The notes under the pieces are model-generated. The model searched no databases. It saw only the letters and a program-made list of their open reading frames with translations, and had not been told where the DNA came from. Below are positions 27,193 to 35,942 of a stretch of 64,000 nt of DNA, in pieces. Origin of the DNA: Flavobacterium frigoritolerans (GTDB taxonomy: Bacteria > Bacteroidota > Bacteroidia > Flavobacteriales > Flavobacteriaceae); NCBI RefSeq assembly GCF_025847275.1, contig NZ_JAOZEV010000004.1:124001-188000 (forward strand), in the 5' to 3' direction. The position numbers and the translations under genes were made by a program. Numbering within the stretch: the first letter of the stretch is position 1; the number at the start of each line of letters is the position of its first letter.

Positions 27193-28536
27193 ATGAAACA
27201 AAAAATAAATGAATTTATGGCTCTTGTAGAGTCAAAAAATCCAAATGAACCTGAATTCATTCAAGCAGTTAGAGAATTTGCTGAAACAGTAATTCCATTC
27301 ATTGCTGAACAAAAAAAATACGACGGTAAGAACTTGCTTCTTAGAATTGCAGAACCAGAGCGTTCTATAATCTTTAGAGTGCCATGGGTTGATGATAAAG
27401 GAGAAATTATAGTTAATAGAGGATTTAGAATTCAGATGAATTCAGCAATCGGACCATATAAAGGAGGAATTAGATTTCACCATACAGTAAATTTATCAGT
27501 TTTAAAATTTTTGGCTTTTGAACAAGTTTTCAAAAATAGTTTAACTACACTTCCTATGGGAGGTGGAAAAGGTGGTTCTGATTTTGATCCTGAAGGAAAA
27601 TCTGATGGAGAAATCATGCGTTTCTGTCAATCATTCATGACTGAATTATGCCGTCATATCGGACCAGACCTAGACGTTCCTGCTGGAGATATTGGAGTTG
27701 GAGCCAGAGAAATAGGATACTTATTTGGTCAATACAAAAGAATCAAGAATGAATTTACAGGAGTTTTAACTGGTAAAGGAATTGCTTACGGTGGTTCGTT
27801 AATCAGACCAGAAGCCACTGGATATGGTGTTGTATATTTTACAGACCAAATGTTACGTACTATCGGGCATGAGATTAAAGGAAAAAGAGTTGCGATTTCT
27901 GGTTTCGGAAACGTTGCTTGGGGTGTAGCCTTAAAAATAAATGAATTAGGAGGGAAGTTGGTAACAATTTCTGGTCCTGATGGATACATTTATGATGAAG
28001 ACGGAATCTCTGGAGAGAAAATCGAGCATATGGTAGAAATGAGAGCAAGTGGAAATAACAGAGCAGAAATGTATGTTAAGAAATATCCAAATGCTCAATT
28101 CCATAAAGGAAAAAGCCCATGGGAAGTAAAAGTGGATATCGCTATTCCTTGTGCTACTCAAAATGAATTGAACGAAGAAGATGCTAAAAAATTAATTGCA
28201 AATGGCGTTTTATGTGTTACAGAAGCAGCAAATATGCCATGTACACTTGATGCAATAAAACAATTTGTAGGTAAGAAAGTTCTTTTTGCTCCAGGAAAAG
28301 CTGCAAATGCTGGTGGAGTTGCTGCATCTGGATTAGAGATGACACAAAATTCAATTCGTTTGAACTGGACTAGTGAAGAAGTAGATCTTAGACTAAAAGA
28401 CATAATGGTAGGAATTCACAACCAATGTAAGAAATACGGAGTTGGTGCTGATGGTTATGTAAATTATGTAAAAGGAGCAAATATTGCTGGATTTGTAAAA
28501 GTAGCAGATGCTATGCTTGCTCAAGGAGTAGTATAG
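27193..28536 (+). CDS. gdhA: NADP-type glutamate dehydrogenase
   Basis: A 447-residue hexameric-type enzyme (about 450 is normal) that makes glutamate from 2-oxoglutarate and ammonia (EC 1.4.1.4 most likely). The catalytic region PMGGGKGGSDFDPEGKSD contains Lys126. The substrate segment GPYKGGIRFH and the Rossmann motif ISGFGNVAWG (about 238-247) are intact. The ATG at 27193 is preferred to an in-frame TTG at 27175, because it gives the normal family N-terminus. NADP preference is inferred from length and overall type. It has its own terminator. Confidence 0.95.
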   Translation: MKQKINEFMALVESKNPNEPEFIQAVREFAETVIPFIAEQKKYDGKNLLLRIAEPERSIIFRVPWVDDKGEIIVNRGFRIQMNSAIGPYKGGIRFHHTVNLSVLKFLAFEQVFKNSLTTLPMGGGKGGSDFDPEGKSDGEIMRFCQSFMTELCRHIGPDLDVPAGDIGVGAREIGYLFGQYKRIKNEFTGVLTGKGIAYGGSLIRPEATGYGVVYFTDQMLRTIGHEIKGKRVAISGFGNVAWGVALKINELGGKLVTISGPDGYIYDEDGISGEKIEHMVEMRASGNNRAEMYVKKYPNAQFHKGKSPWEVKVDIAIPCATQNELNEEDAKKLIANGVLCVTEAANMPCTLDAIKQFVGKKVLFAPGKAANAGGVAASGLEMTQNSIRLNWTSEEVDLRLKDIMVGIHNQCKKYGVGADGYVNYVKGANIAGFVKVADAMLAQGVV

Positions 28537-28557
28537 TTTTTTAAAATACAATTAAAG

Positions 28558-28594
28558 TGCCTCCATTCGAATTTTCGAATCGGAGGCATTTTTT
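28558..28594 (+). terminator. Intrinsic terminator after gdhA
   Basis: TGCCTCC (28558-28564) pairs with GGAGGCA (28582-28588), extended inward by ATTCGA/TCGAAT with one bulge, and is followed by a run of T. Confidence 0.9.
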
Positions 28595-28667
28595 ATTTAT
28601 ATAAGAACGAAATTCAAATACTTTCGTTTGTATTATATTTGTGGAACCAATTGTATAGGTATAAATA

Positions 28668-30956
28668 ATGGAAAAAAAGTTTCTTTACGTTTTGTTTTTA
28701 TTGCTCATGCAATTTGGTTTCGCGCAAAACAAATTATTATGGCAAGGTTATTTTTCTTATAACCAAATAAAAGATGTCTCAGATTCACCTGTAGCAATTT
28801 ATGCAGCAACAGATAACGCATTGTTTTCTAAAAATACTGCGACAAATATTTTAAAGACTGTAAATACTGTTGATGGTCTTTCGGGGCAAACAATCTCGTC
28901 TTTATATCATAGTGAGTTATTTCGTAAAACACTTATTGGATATGAAAATGGATTGATGACAGTTATTAATGAAGCTGATGGAAGTATCGTAAAAGTAGTC
29001 GATATCATTAATAAGCAACTTCCAGCCAATCTTAAAAAAATTAATCATTTTGTAGAACACGACGGAATAGTTTATGTTTCGTGTGATTTTGGAATTGTTC
29101 AGTTTAATTTGAAAACATTACAATTTGGAGACACTTATTTTATTGGAGATAATGGAGCGCAGATTAATGTAAGGCAAGCTACAATTTATAACGGATTTAT
29201 TTATGCGGCTACCAATAGCGGTATTAGGAGAGCTAGTATCAGAAATGCTAATTTAGTAGATTATAATCAATGGACTGTTGTAACTGGAGGAGATTGGTCA
29301 AGTGTTCAAACAAACGATACAAAACTTATAGCAATCAATACGTCAGGTTATATTAATAATTATGATTCAGTTTCAGGTGCTTTTGTTGGTTTTACGTCAC
29401 TTCCAGAAGTAGCGAAGGATATGAGAGCTAAAAATCATAATTTATTTATAACTACACGAAGTGCAGTTTATATATATGACAATCAGATGATTTTGCTACG
29501 CCAAATAAAAAATAGTGATGTGGCAACAACAATGCTAAGCTTTACTTGTGCAACAGTTGTAGGTGATAATATATACATAGGTACAGATGAAAATGGACTT
29601 TATGTTTCTAAGCTTTCAGGTGCTTCGGGTTTTGAAAACATGATGCCAATAGGACCATCAAGAAATAATATTTTTGCTATCAATGTTACACCAAGTGTAC
29701 TTTGGGCTGTTTATGGAAATTATGATGTTTTCTATAATCCATATCCTTTAGATAGTTATGGAGTTAGTAAATTCAATACAACAGGATGGTTGAATATACC
29801 ATACGAAAAAGTGCTTCAGGCTAAATCAATGACAAGAGTTATTGTTAATCCTAATAATGAGAATCAAGTATATGCAAGTTCGTTTTTTTCAGGATTATTG
29901 AAAATAGAAAATGATATTCCTTCAGTTTTATACAATCAATCGAATAGTGGATTGGAAACTCTTACATTTCTAGGGCCTGGTTATATAGATGTTAGAATAA
30001 ATGGAACTGCTTTTGATAAATTAGGAAACTTATGGGTAACCAATAGTTTGATTAAAAACGGACTAAAGGTTTTAAGAACCAATGGGCAGTGGCAAACTTT
30101 TCCTATTAGTACTGCACTTATTAAAGCAGAAGACGCAAGTTTTGGGAGCATGACTATTGATAAAAACAGTACAAAATGGGTTGGTACAAATAGAGATGGT
30201 GTAATTGCGTTTAACGAAAGTACAAATACAGTTAAAAAAATCACGCAAGGTTTAGATACAGGTAATTTACCCACACCAGATGCAAGGGTGGTTGCAGTTG
30301 ATGCTAAAGATCAGCTTTGGATCGGTACAACAAAAGGGCTTCGTGTTTTGAGTAATGTAAATAACTTTCGTACAGAAAATCAATTAAAAGCCAATCCGAT
30401 AATTATAATGGATGATGGTTTGGCTCAGGAATTACTTTATGAACAATTTATTACTGCAATTGTCGTTGATGGAGCAAATAATAAATGGATTGGAACTGTA
30501 GATTCAGGAGTATTTTTAGTCTCACCAAACGGACAGGAAACCAAATATCATTTTACTATAAATAATTCGCCATTGCCAAGTAACCAAATCAATGATATTG
30601 GTATAAACAGTACTACAGGAGAAGTTTATATAGCAACAAACAAAGGAATGATTTCGTTTAAAGGAATTGCAACCCAAGCCAATGAAGATTTGAATAATGT
30701 ATATGTATATCCAAATCCTGTACGTCCCGAATTTTCTGGAACTGTAAAAATTGCAGGATTACTTGATAAAGCCAATATTAAAATTACGGATATAGAAGGT
30801 AATTTGGTGTATGAAACAACTTCAGAAGGAGGAACAATCGAATGGGATACAACAGCTTTTGGGAAATATAAAGTAGCTTCTGGCGTATACATGATTATTA
30901 TTTCGGCACAAGACGGAGGAGAAACCAAAGTTAAGAAAGTGATGATTATACGGTAG
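28668..30956 (+). CDS. porZ: PorZ-like beta-propeller protein with T9SS sorting domain
   Basis: A 762-residue exported protein with signal peptide MEKKFLYVLFLLLMQFGFAQ. Two seven-bladed-propeller-like regions follow (about 25-330 and 340-660), with repeated blades such as IYAATDNALFSKN, KWVGTNRDGVIAFN and LWIGTTKGLRVLSN. The type A type IX secretion C-terminal domain (about 680-762) shows YVYPNPVRPEFSGTVKI and the ending GVYMIIISAQDGGETKVKKV. Size and order match P. gingivalis PorZ, a cell-surface type IX attachment-complex component. A -7 box TATATTTG is at 28634-28641. The family call is by resemblance. Confidence 0.78.
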   Translation: MEKKFLYVLFLLLMQFGFAQNKLLWQGYFSYNQIKDVSDSPVAIYAATDNALFSKNTATNILKTVNTVDGLSGQTISSLYHSELFRKTLIGYENGLMTVINEADGSIVKVVDIINKQLPANLKKINHFVEHDGIVYVSCDFGIVQFNLKTLQFGDTYFIGDNGAQINVRQATIYNGFIYAATNSGIRRASIRNANLVDYNQWTVVTGGDWSSVQTNDTKLIAINTSGYINNYDSVSGAFVGFTSLPEVAKDMRAKNHNLFITTRSAVYIYDNQMILLRQIKNSDVATTMLSFTCATVVGDNIYIGTDENGLYVSKLSGASGFENMMPIGPSRNNIFAINVTPSVLWAVYGNYDVFYNPYPLDSYGVSKFNTTGWLNIPYEKVLQAKSMTRVIVNPNNENQVYASSFFSGLLKIENDIPSVLYNQSNSGLETLTFLGPGYIDVRINGTAFDKLGNLWVTNSLIKNGLKVLRTNGQWQTFPISTALIKAEDASFGSMTIDKNSTKWVGTNRDGVIAFNESTNTVKKITQGLDTGNLPTPDARVVAVDAKDQLWIGTTKGLRVLSNVNNFRTENQLKANPIIIMDDGLAQELLYEQFITAIVVDGANNKWIGTVDSGVFLVSPNGQETKYHFTINNSPLPSNQINDIGINSTTGEVYIATNKGMISFKGIATQANEDLNNVYVYPNPVRPEFSGTVKIAGLLDKANIKITDIEGNLVYETTSEGGTIEWDTTAFGKYKVASGVYMIIISAQDGGETKVKKVMIIR

Positions 30957-31039
30957 TTTTCAGTATCAGTAATCAGTGCAAAACATTTAGTTCTAAAAAT
31001 TTAAGAAAGTTCAATAGTCTAACAATCTAATAACCCATT

Positions 31040-31753
31040 TTGCAAGTAAAAACCAAAGTAATTGTCATTTCGGCTATAAAATTCCAAGAAAAAAGCTTGA
31101 TTGCCAAGTGTTTTACACTTTCGCATGGATTGAAAACTTATTTTGTTAGAGATGCTTTTTCAACTCGTAAATCCAGTCAGAAAATTGCCTATTTTCAGCC
31201 GTTAACTATTCTTGAGATTGAAGCCGTACATAAAAATAAAGGCACGTTAGAAAACTTCAAGGAGATAAAAATTGGAACACCTTTCCAAACCATTCACACT
31301 GACATTGTAAAAAGTACAATTGTAATGTTCTTATCTGAGATTTTGCATTACTCTATTCAGGAAGAAGAAAAGAATGAATCGCTTTTTATTTTCTTAGAAA
31401 CAGCTTTGTTTTGGTTAGACCAACATGATGAAATCACCAATTTTCATCTGATCTTGATGTTAGAAATTACTAAGTACTTAGGTTTTTACCCCGACGTTTC
31501 GGATACCGATCTGCCGTTTTTTGAAATGAATGAAGGTGTTTTTACTCTTTTTCACGGACTAAGTGCGTTAACAGAACATGAAACTAATTTATTTAAGAAG
31601 CTCATTGACTTAAAGTTTGATAACGATCAAAAAGTATTTCATGTTATTGAACGACAACTCCTTTTGAAAATCTTGATAGACTATTATAGTTTTCATTTAG
31701 ACGGTTTTAAAAGACCTAAATCACTAGAGGTTTTGAAAGAAATATTTTCTTAA
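31040..31753 (+). CDS. recO: DNA repair protein RecO
   Basis: A 237-residue protein. It has an N-terminal OB fold (about 1-80: VKTKVIVISAIKFQEKSLIA, YFVRDAFSTRKS, YFQPLTILEIEA) and a helical C-terminal domain. RecO loads RecA with RecF and RecR and anneals strands in gap repair. The start is a TTG (31040-31042), since no in-frame ATG precedes the conserved N-terminus. The zinc-finger cysteines of some RecO proteins are absent, as is common in this phylum. It follows porZ after 83 bases containing the repeat word AGTCTAACAATCTAA. Confidence 0.88.
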   Translation: MQVKTKVIVISAIKFQEKSLIAKCFTLSHGLKTYFVRDAFSTRKSSQKIAYFQPLTILEIEAVHKNKGTLENFKEIKIGTPFQTIHTDIVKSTIVMFLSEILHYSIQEEEKNESLFIFLETALFWLDQHDEITNFHLILMLEITKYLGFYPDVSDTDLPFFEMNEGVFTLFHGLSALTEHETNLFKKLIDLKFDNDQKVFHVIERQLLLKILIDYYSFHLDGFKRPKSLEVLKEIFS

Positions 31754-31772
31754 AAACCGAATCCTATTTTTA

Positions 31773-31780
31773 TATATTTG
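31773..31780 (+). promoter_or_regulatory. Putative -7 box
   Basis: TATATTTG fits TAnnTTTG; no good -33 box lies 19-21 bases upstream. It would give a leader of about 90 bases before the ATG at 31878. Confidence 0.4.
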
Positions 31781-31877
31781 CGCTGTTATTTTTATAAAAT
31801 TTTGAAGTTTTCAATCTTTTATAATTAATTTCAAGAACATTATTTATTCTTAACTATAAAATTTTAAAAAACCAAAC

Positions 31878-33770
31878 ATGAAGAAAATTACTTTTTCGAT
31901 TATTCTACTTTTATTAGTGAGTATTTCGGCTTTTTCCCAAAGGAAATATGACGAAATAATCAAAACAGAAAACACTGTACAGGATATGGTACAGAATGAA
32001 ATTACAGGAATTGTAGTTTTTAAAGAAGGTGGAACTGTAAAAGGTTTGGACCCGGAAACTAAACAAATCGTTTGGACGTTGACCAAAGATGATTTTGGAT
32101 CAACTTCAGCGGGTGATATCCTGGCTGATCCTGATTTTGGAAAACTTTTTAAAGAAAAAAGCGACTTATCAAGTGTTGCTGGAAGCCCTTATGTAGAAGC
32201 TTATATCAATAGTAAATATATTATTATTAATACAGATAGTGGTAAAGTGGTTTATAATTCTTCAAAAGAATCTTTTTGGGTAATGCAATCAGATTTTATT
32301 CCTGAAACAGATGAGTATTTGCTTACTTTGAAAAAAGACGGAGATATGGCAATTGCTTTATTGGATATGAAAACGGGAGAGTTAAAATGGAATACTACTG
32401 TAGATAAAGCAAAATCATTATTTAGTTTCTCATTAAAAGAGTCTGCAAATACCAATAAAGCTACAGTACATGGATCAGTAATTTATTATTTATTGTACGG
32501 GAAATTGTATTCATTTGACAGAAATTCAGGAAAATTAAACTGGAAAGCCGAAGAGGATTATTCAAGATTCTTTTTGACTCAAAATGATAAAAATATTGTA
32601 GTAGTAAACAGTAAAGGTTTGTTTGCAGCCAAAGAATATTTAAATGTTTTGAATACAGAAAATGGAAAAAGCATCTGGAAAGAATCTATTAAAACAAAAC
32701 GTGTTGTTTATTTAGAAGATTGGGGTACAAAATTATTAATTGCTCATTATAGTGGGTTTAACTTTTTTGACCTAAAGACAGGAGAAAAAGTTTGGAAAAA
32801 AGACGCTCGTGGAGATGGTTTGAAAAGAGTAATTCCTATCGATGAGGATTTCTTATATGTTGCAGAGAATGAAATGATGTTGATTAACAAAGACGGAGAA
32901 AAACTTTGGAAAAAATTCATTGAAATTTCAGACGACAAAGAAGATCCAATTTATTATTTAGGAAAAGTAGGTGAAAAAGTAATGTACCTTACAGGAACTT
33001 ACGGAAACATGGTTGATTATAAAACCGGAGTTAAACTTTGGAAACGTAATATCGGTTTTGATAAAAATCGTCCGGTTTTACCAACTTATGACGAAGCTAC
33101 AAATTCGTACTTAGTATATAATGACGAAAAGTTATACAAATTTGATCCAAGTATTAAGGATAAACCAGAGCCTTTTGCTAAAGTAAACATCAAAAAAGAA
33201 AAAGAATTAAACAGTATCGAATTATTCCCTTGGGGTGTAGTGCTTTCAGGACCAGTTGAGGTAATGGGAGTTAATATGGATGGAACTATAAAATACCACC
33301 TTACTTATACACAGCCTGGTGAAGGAACAAGACGTTTACTTAAAAGTGCTGCAATTGCGGGAAGTATTGGTTTATCAGTTGGTTCAGCAGTAAGTGCTAT
33401 ACAAGCTTCTGAGTTAACAATGACTTATCGTGATTCTAGCGGGAATATGAGATCTACTGTTATTAAAGAAGAAGATAAATCAAAAATGAATCAGGCTAAG
33501 AATATGGCAGGGGCTTCAGCGGCTCTAGGTATTGTAGCGGCTAAATTTAATTCTCGTTTTAATGCAATGAAACAAAATAAAGATTTTTCTTATATTTTTG
33601 CAAAAGCAGATAATGGAGAAAAAGTTTTAGTAAAAGTTAGTAAAGTAAATGGGGTAGAAGTTGATAAAATTATTTTCAATAACACAAAACCGGTTTATGA
33701 AGTAGATCCTGCGACACAAAACATTTTTTATGTGTCTGATAAATCTATTCAAATTTTTAATAAGAAATAA
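31878..33770 (+). CDS. Secreted PQQ-like beta-propeller protein
   Basis: A 630-residue protein with a signal peptide (MKKITFSIILLLLVSISAFSQ). The blades have the PQQ-dehydrogenase-like pattern (LDMKTGELKWNTTV, FDRNSGKLNWKAEED, LNTENGKSIWKES, FDLKTGEKVWKKD, VDYKTGVKLWKRN) over about 50-450. Cofactor-binding residues of true quinoproteins are not evident, so an enzyme is not claimed. A glycine/alanine-rich stretch (about 490-515, AIAGSIGLSVGSAVSAIQAS) interrupts the last part and could be membrane-active or a linker. It is followed by a second secreted protein of unknown function. Confidence 0.75.
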   Translation: MKKITFSIILLLLVSISAFSQRKYDEIIKTENTVQDMVQNEITGIVVFKEGGTVKGLDPETKQIVWTLTKDDFGSTSAGDILADPDFGKLFKEKSDLSSVAGSPYVEAYINSKYIIINTDSGKVVYNSSKESFWVMQSDFIPETDEYLLTLKKDGDMAIALLDMKTGELKWNTTVDKAKSLFSFSLKESANTNKATVHGSVIYYLLYGKLYSFDRNSGKLNWKAEEDYSRFFLTQNDKNIVVVNSKGLFAAKEYLNVLNTENGKSIWKESIKTKRVVYLEDWGTKLLIAHYSGFNFFDLKTGEKVWKKDARGDGLKRVIPIDEDFLYVAENEMMLINKDGEKLWKKFIEISDDKEDPIYYLGKVGEKVMYLTGTYGNMVDYKTGVKLWKRNIGFDKNRPVLPTYDEATNSYLVYNDEKLYKFDPSIKDKPEPFAKVNIKKEKELNSIELFPWGVVLSGPVEVMGVNMDGTIKYHLTYTQPGEGTRRLLKSAAIAGSIGLSVGSAVSAIQASELTMTYRDSSGNMRSTVIKEEDKSKMNQAKNMAGASAALGIVAAKFNSRFNAMKQNKDFSYIFAKADNGEKVLVKVSKVNGVEVDKIIFNNTKPVYEVDPATQNIFYVSDKSIQIFNKK

Positions 33771-33777
33771 AAACCTT

Positions 33778-33814
33778 AAAGCCATCAGGATTTACTTCTG
33801 ATGGCTTTTTTTTT
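33778..33814 (+). terminator. Intrinsic terminator between two secreted-protein genes
   Basis: AAAGCCATCAG (33778-33788) pairs with CTGATGGCTTT (33798-33808) and is followed by more T. The next gene's ATG is only a few bases beyond the T run (33819). Confidence 0.85.
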
Positions 33815-33818
33815 GCCT

Positions 33819-35738
33819 ATGAAAAAAATATTACTCTTAGTTGCTTTGCTTGTAATTGGTTCAATTCAGGCACAAGAAAAAATAAGTTCAAAAAAAAAGA
33901 AATTTTACATACCTGTAATTAAATATTCAGAATTTCCTGTTCTTGATAATGCGTTAACGCAAACTACTTTTTATCAAATGGATAAACAGTTAATACAAGA
34001 AGAACCTATATTGAAGAAACATTACTTTAATATAGAAGGGTTTATAAAAGATCCTGCAAACGGAAAACTGAAAATTTATTTAACTGTTGAACTGCCACAA
34101 TATAAAGCAACAAAAATCGACAGTACATTTGATAAAGAGAAGAATGGCTGGATGTTTCAGGCTTTTTCTAATTATAGTGTAAAGATAAAAATGGAAGCGA
34201 AATGTGCTGATAAACTTCTATTAACCCAAGATTTTAATACTGTAGAATCGTATTTACTTGCATTTGGGTCTAAAAAAGACAATTTGCGAGCTGCTATAGA
34301 AATAAATAACAAAAAAATAGAAGAAGCAGAGAAAGACGGGAATTTTACTGTTGCAGAATTAGGATTAGACAGAGTGATTTACAGTTCTGTTGAAAGCATA
34401 CAAAGATATCTTAATTACAAATTAAGGTACAAAACAGGCGAGGATAAAATAAAGTTTGAATTTGTAACTTCTAAAGGACATTCTGAATACAATCAGATAC
34501 TGGCATTTGAGAACGAAATTACAGCTCAAATGGCAAAAGTAACACTGGAAAAAGGTTTAGATGAGAAATTACTAACGCCACATTTGCAATATCTTGAAAG
34601 TTTATTGGTTAAATACCCGCCTTCACCCGCTAATGAAAACATACGATTTATTGTAACAAACAATTTAGCTGAAACTTATTTTTTACTTGAAAATAAAGAA
34701 AAAACTTTAATGTATGCTAATTTACTTATTGAGAATGACAAGCAGGATTCAAGAGGAGCTTCGATCGTTAAAAGCGTAAATAATGCCTATTTTGCTGATA
34801 AAAAAATAAGAAGTCACACGACTCGTTTTGCAGATCTTAAAAAATTAGGCCTTAAAATTGCCGAAGAAAAAGAAGAGAAAAGATTAGCATTTTTTGAAAA
34901 AATAGAGCAACAAGACGCGGCATGGGAAATCGAAAAATTGAACCGCGAAACATATTTAGAAAAAGCTAAAATGCAAAGATTTAATTTGCTTGATTCTATA
35001 CCGTATCAGTTAAACGCTAATTTATTGGCCAAAGTTGTGGATAATTTAGGAGGAAGTCAGGCTTTGAAAAAAATAGAGAAAGCACATTTCTTTTCTAAAC
35101 TTTCTATAGAAGGAAATAATATACCTCAAACAGAAGAAAAATGGGCAACGACGTCAAATTATCTTCTGAAGAAAAAAATGCCTGAAACCTATTATGAAAT
35201 TGTGAATGGAGCCGAAGCATGGAGTCATGATGATCGTGAAAGAGGTGTCAATGCAAAATGGGCAAAATTATCAACTTACGATTATAGTAATTTGGCTAAG
35301 AATGTTGATTTGATCAATTTCCTAACAGATTTAAGGCTTGATTTATGGAATAATTTTGAAGTTTTACAAGATGAAATGTACGAAGGAAGATTGTGTTATC
35401 ATTTGAATTATTTCGAAAAAACATTAAGTACAGGAAACAGAACAATTCCTAAAACAGATTATCATGTTTTTATTGACAAAGAGAACTTTAATATAGTTTC
35501 AACAGAAAAAACAGAATTTGATAACGGGAATAAAAGCTTTTTTGAAAGAAGACTTTATGGTGATTATCGTCCAGTAGCAGCATTGAATTCAGGAAAAATC
35601 CCTTATAAGATTAACTATGAAATCGAAGATTTTAATGGAGAAACCCTTTATCAGGAAGTTCGCGAAAAAGTAGAAATAAATCCGGTTTTTGGAAATAGAA
35701 TTTTCATGAAAGAAGTTTATTTCGGAGGATTTAAATAG
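33819..35738 (+). CDS. Secreted protein of unknown function, C-terminal LolA-like part
   Basis: The start is set at the ATG at 33819, which opens a signal peptide (MKKILLLVALLVIGSIQAQ). The in-frame ATG at 33801 lies inside the preceding terminator stem and is rejected. The 639-residue product has a long helical/coiled middle (about 150-380). The C-terminal region (about 395-639) begins LLAKVVDNLGGSQALKKIEK and includes YHVFIDKENFNIVSTEKTEF, similar to outer-membrane lipoprotein-sorting (LolA/LolB-like) folds. I do not recognise the whole. Expression must come from terminator read-through or a promoter inside the upstream gene. Confidence 0.6.
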   Translation: MKKILLLVALLVIGSIQAQEKISSKKKKFYIPVIKYSEFPVLDNALTQTTFYQMDKQLIQEEPILKKHYFNIEGFIKDPANGKLKIYLTVELPQYKATKIDSTFDKEKNGWMFQAFSNYSVKIKMEAKCADKLLLTQDFNTVESYLLAFGSKKDNLRAAIEINNKKIEEAEKDGNFTVAELGLDRVIYSSVESIQRYLNYKLRYKTGEDKIKFEFVTSKGHSEYNQILAFENEITAQMAKVTLEKGLDEKLLTPHLQYLESLLVKYPPSPANENIRFIVTNNLAETYFLLENKEKTLMYANLLIENDKQDSRGASIVKSVNNAYFADKKIRSHTTRFADLKKLGLKIAEEKEEKRLAFFEKIEQQDAAWEIEKLNRETYLEKAKMQRFNLLDSIPYQLNANLLAKVVDNLGGSQALKKIEKAHFFSKLSIEGNNIPQTEEKWATTSNYLLKKKMPETYYEIVNGAEAWSHDDRERGVNAKWAKLSTYDYSNLAKNVDLINFLTDLRLDLWNNFEVLQDEMYEGRLCYHLNYFEKTLSTGNRTIPKTDYHVFIDKENFNIVSTEKTEFDNGNKSFFERRLYGDYRPVAALNSGKIPYKINYEIEDFNGETLYQEVREKVEINPVFGNRIFMKEVYFGGFK

Positions 35739-35766
35739 ACTTCAATTATTGTACAGAAAAAGAACT

Positions 35767-35834
35767 AGAATTGATTGGTTTTCGGGATTATTGACTCAAA
35801 ATTTTGAGATTAATACCAGAAACTAATCAATTCT
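35767..35834 (+). terminator. Long inverted repeat with inner palindrome, terminator-like
   Basis: AGAATTGATT (35767-35776) pairs with AATCAATTCT (35825-35834), followed by TTTGTTTTTG. A second perfect palindrome, CTCAAAATTTTGAG (35795-35808), sits within the loop. It lies just after the 33819-35738 gene and before ileS. Confidence 0.6.
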
Positions 35835-35942
35835 TTTGTTTTTGTATCCATTATCTCAACAAATGTTTGTGAAATTTGAATAAAGTGATGGACAATAATT
35901 CAAAATTCCTTACTTTCGCACCTCGTTTAAGAAAAGAATAAA

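Noticed and set aside
31878..33770. PQQ-dependent dehydrogenase
   Set aside because: Propeller blades are present, but I cannot find cofactor or calcium ligands of quinoproteins.
33801..33818. ATG start inside the terminator stem for the 639-residue secreted protein
   Set aside because: The next ATG begins a standard signal peptide; the first lies in the hairpin that ends the previous gene.
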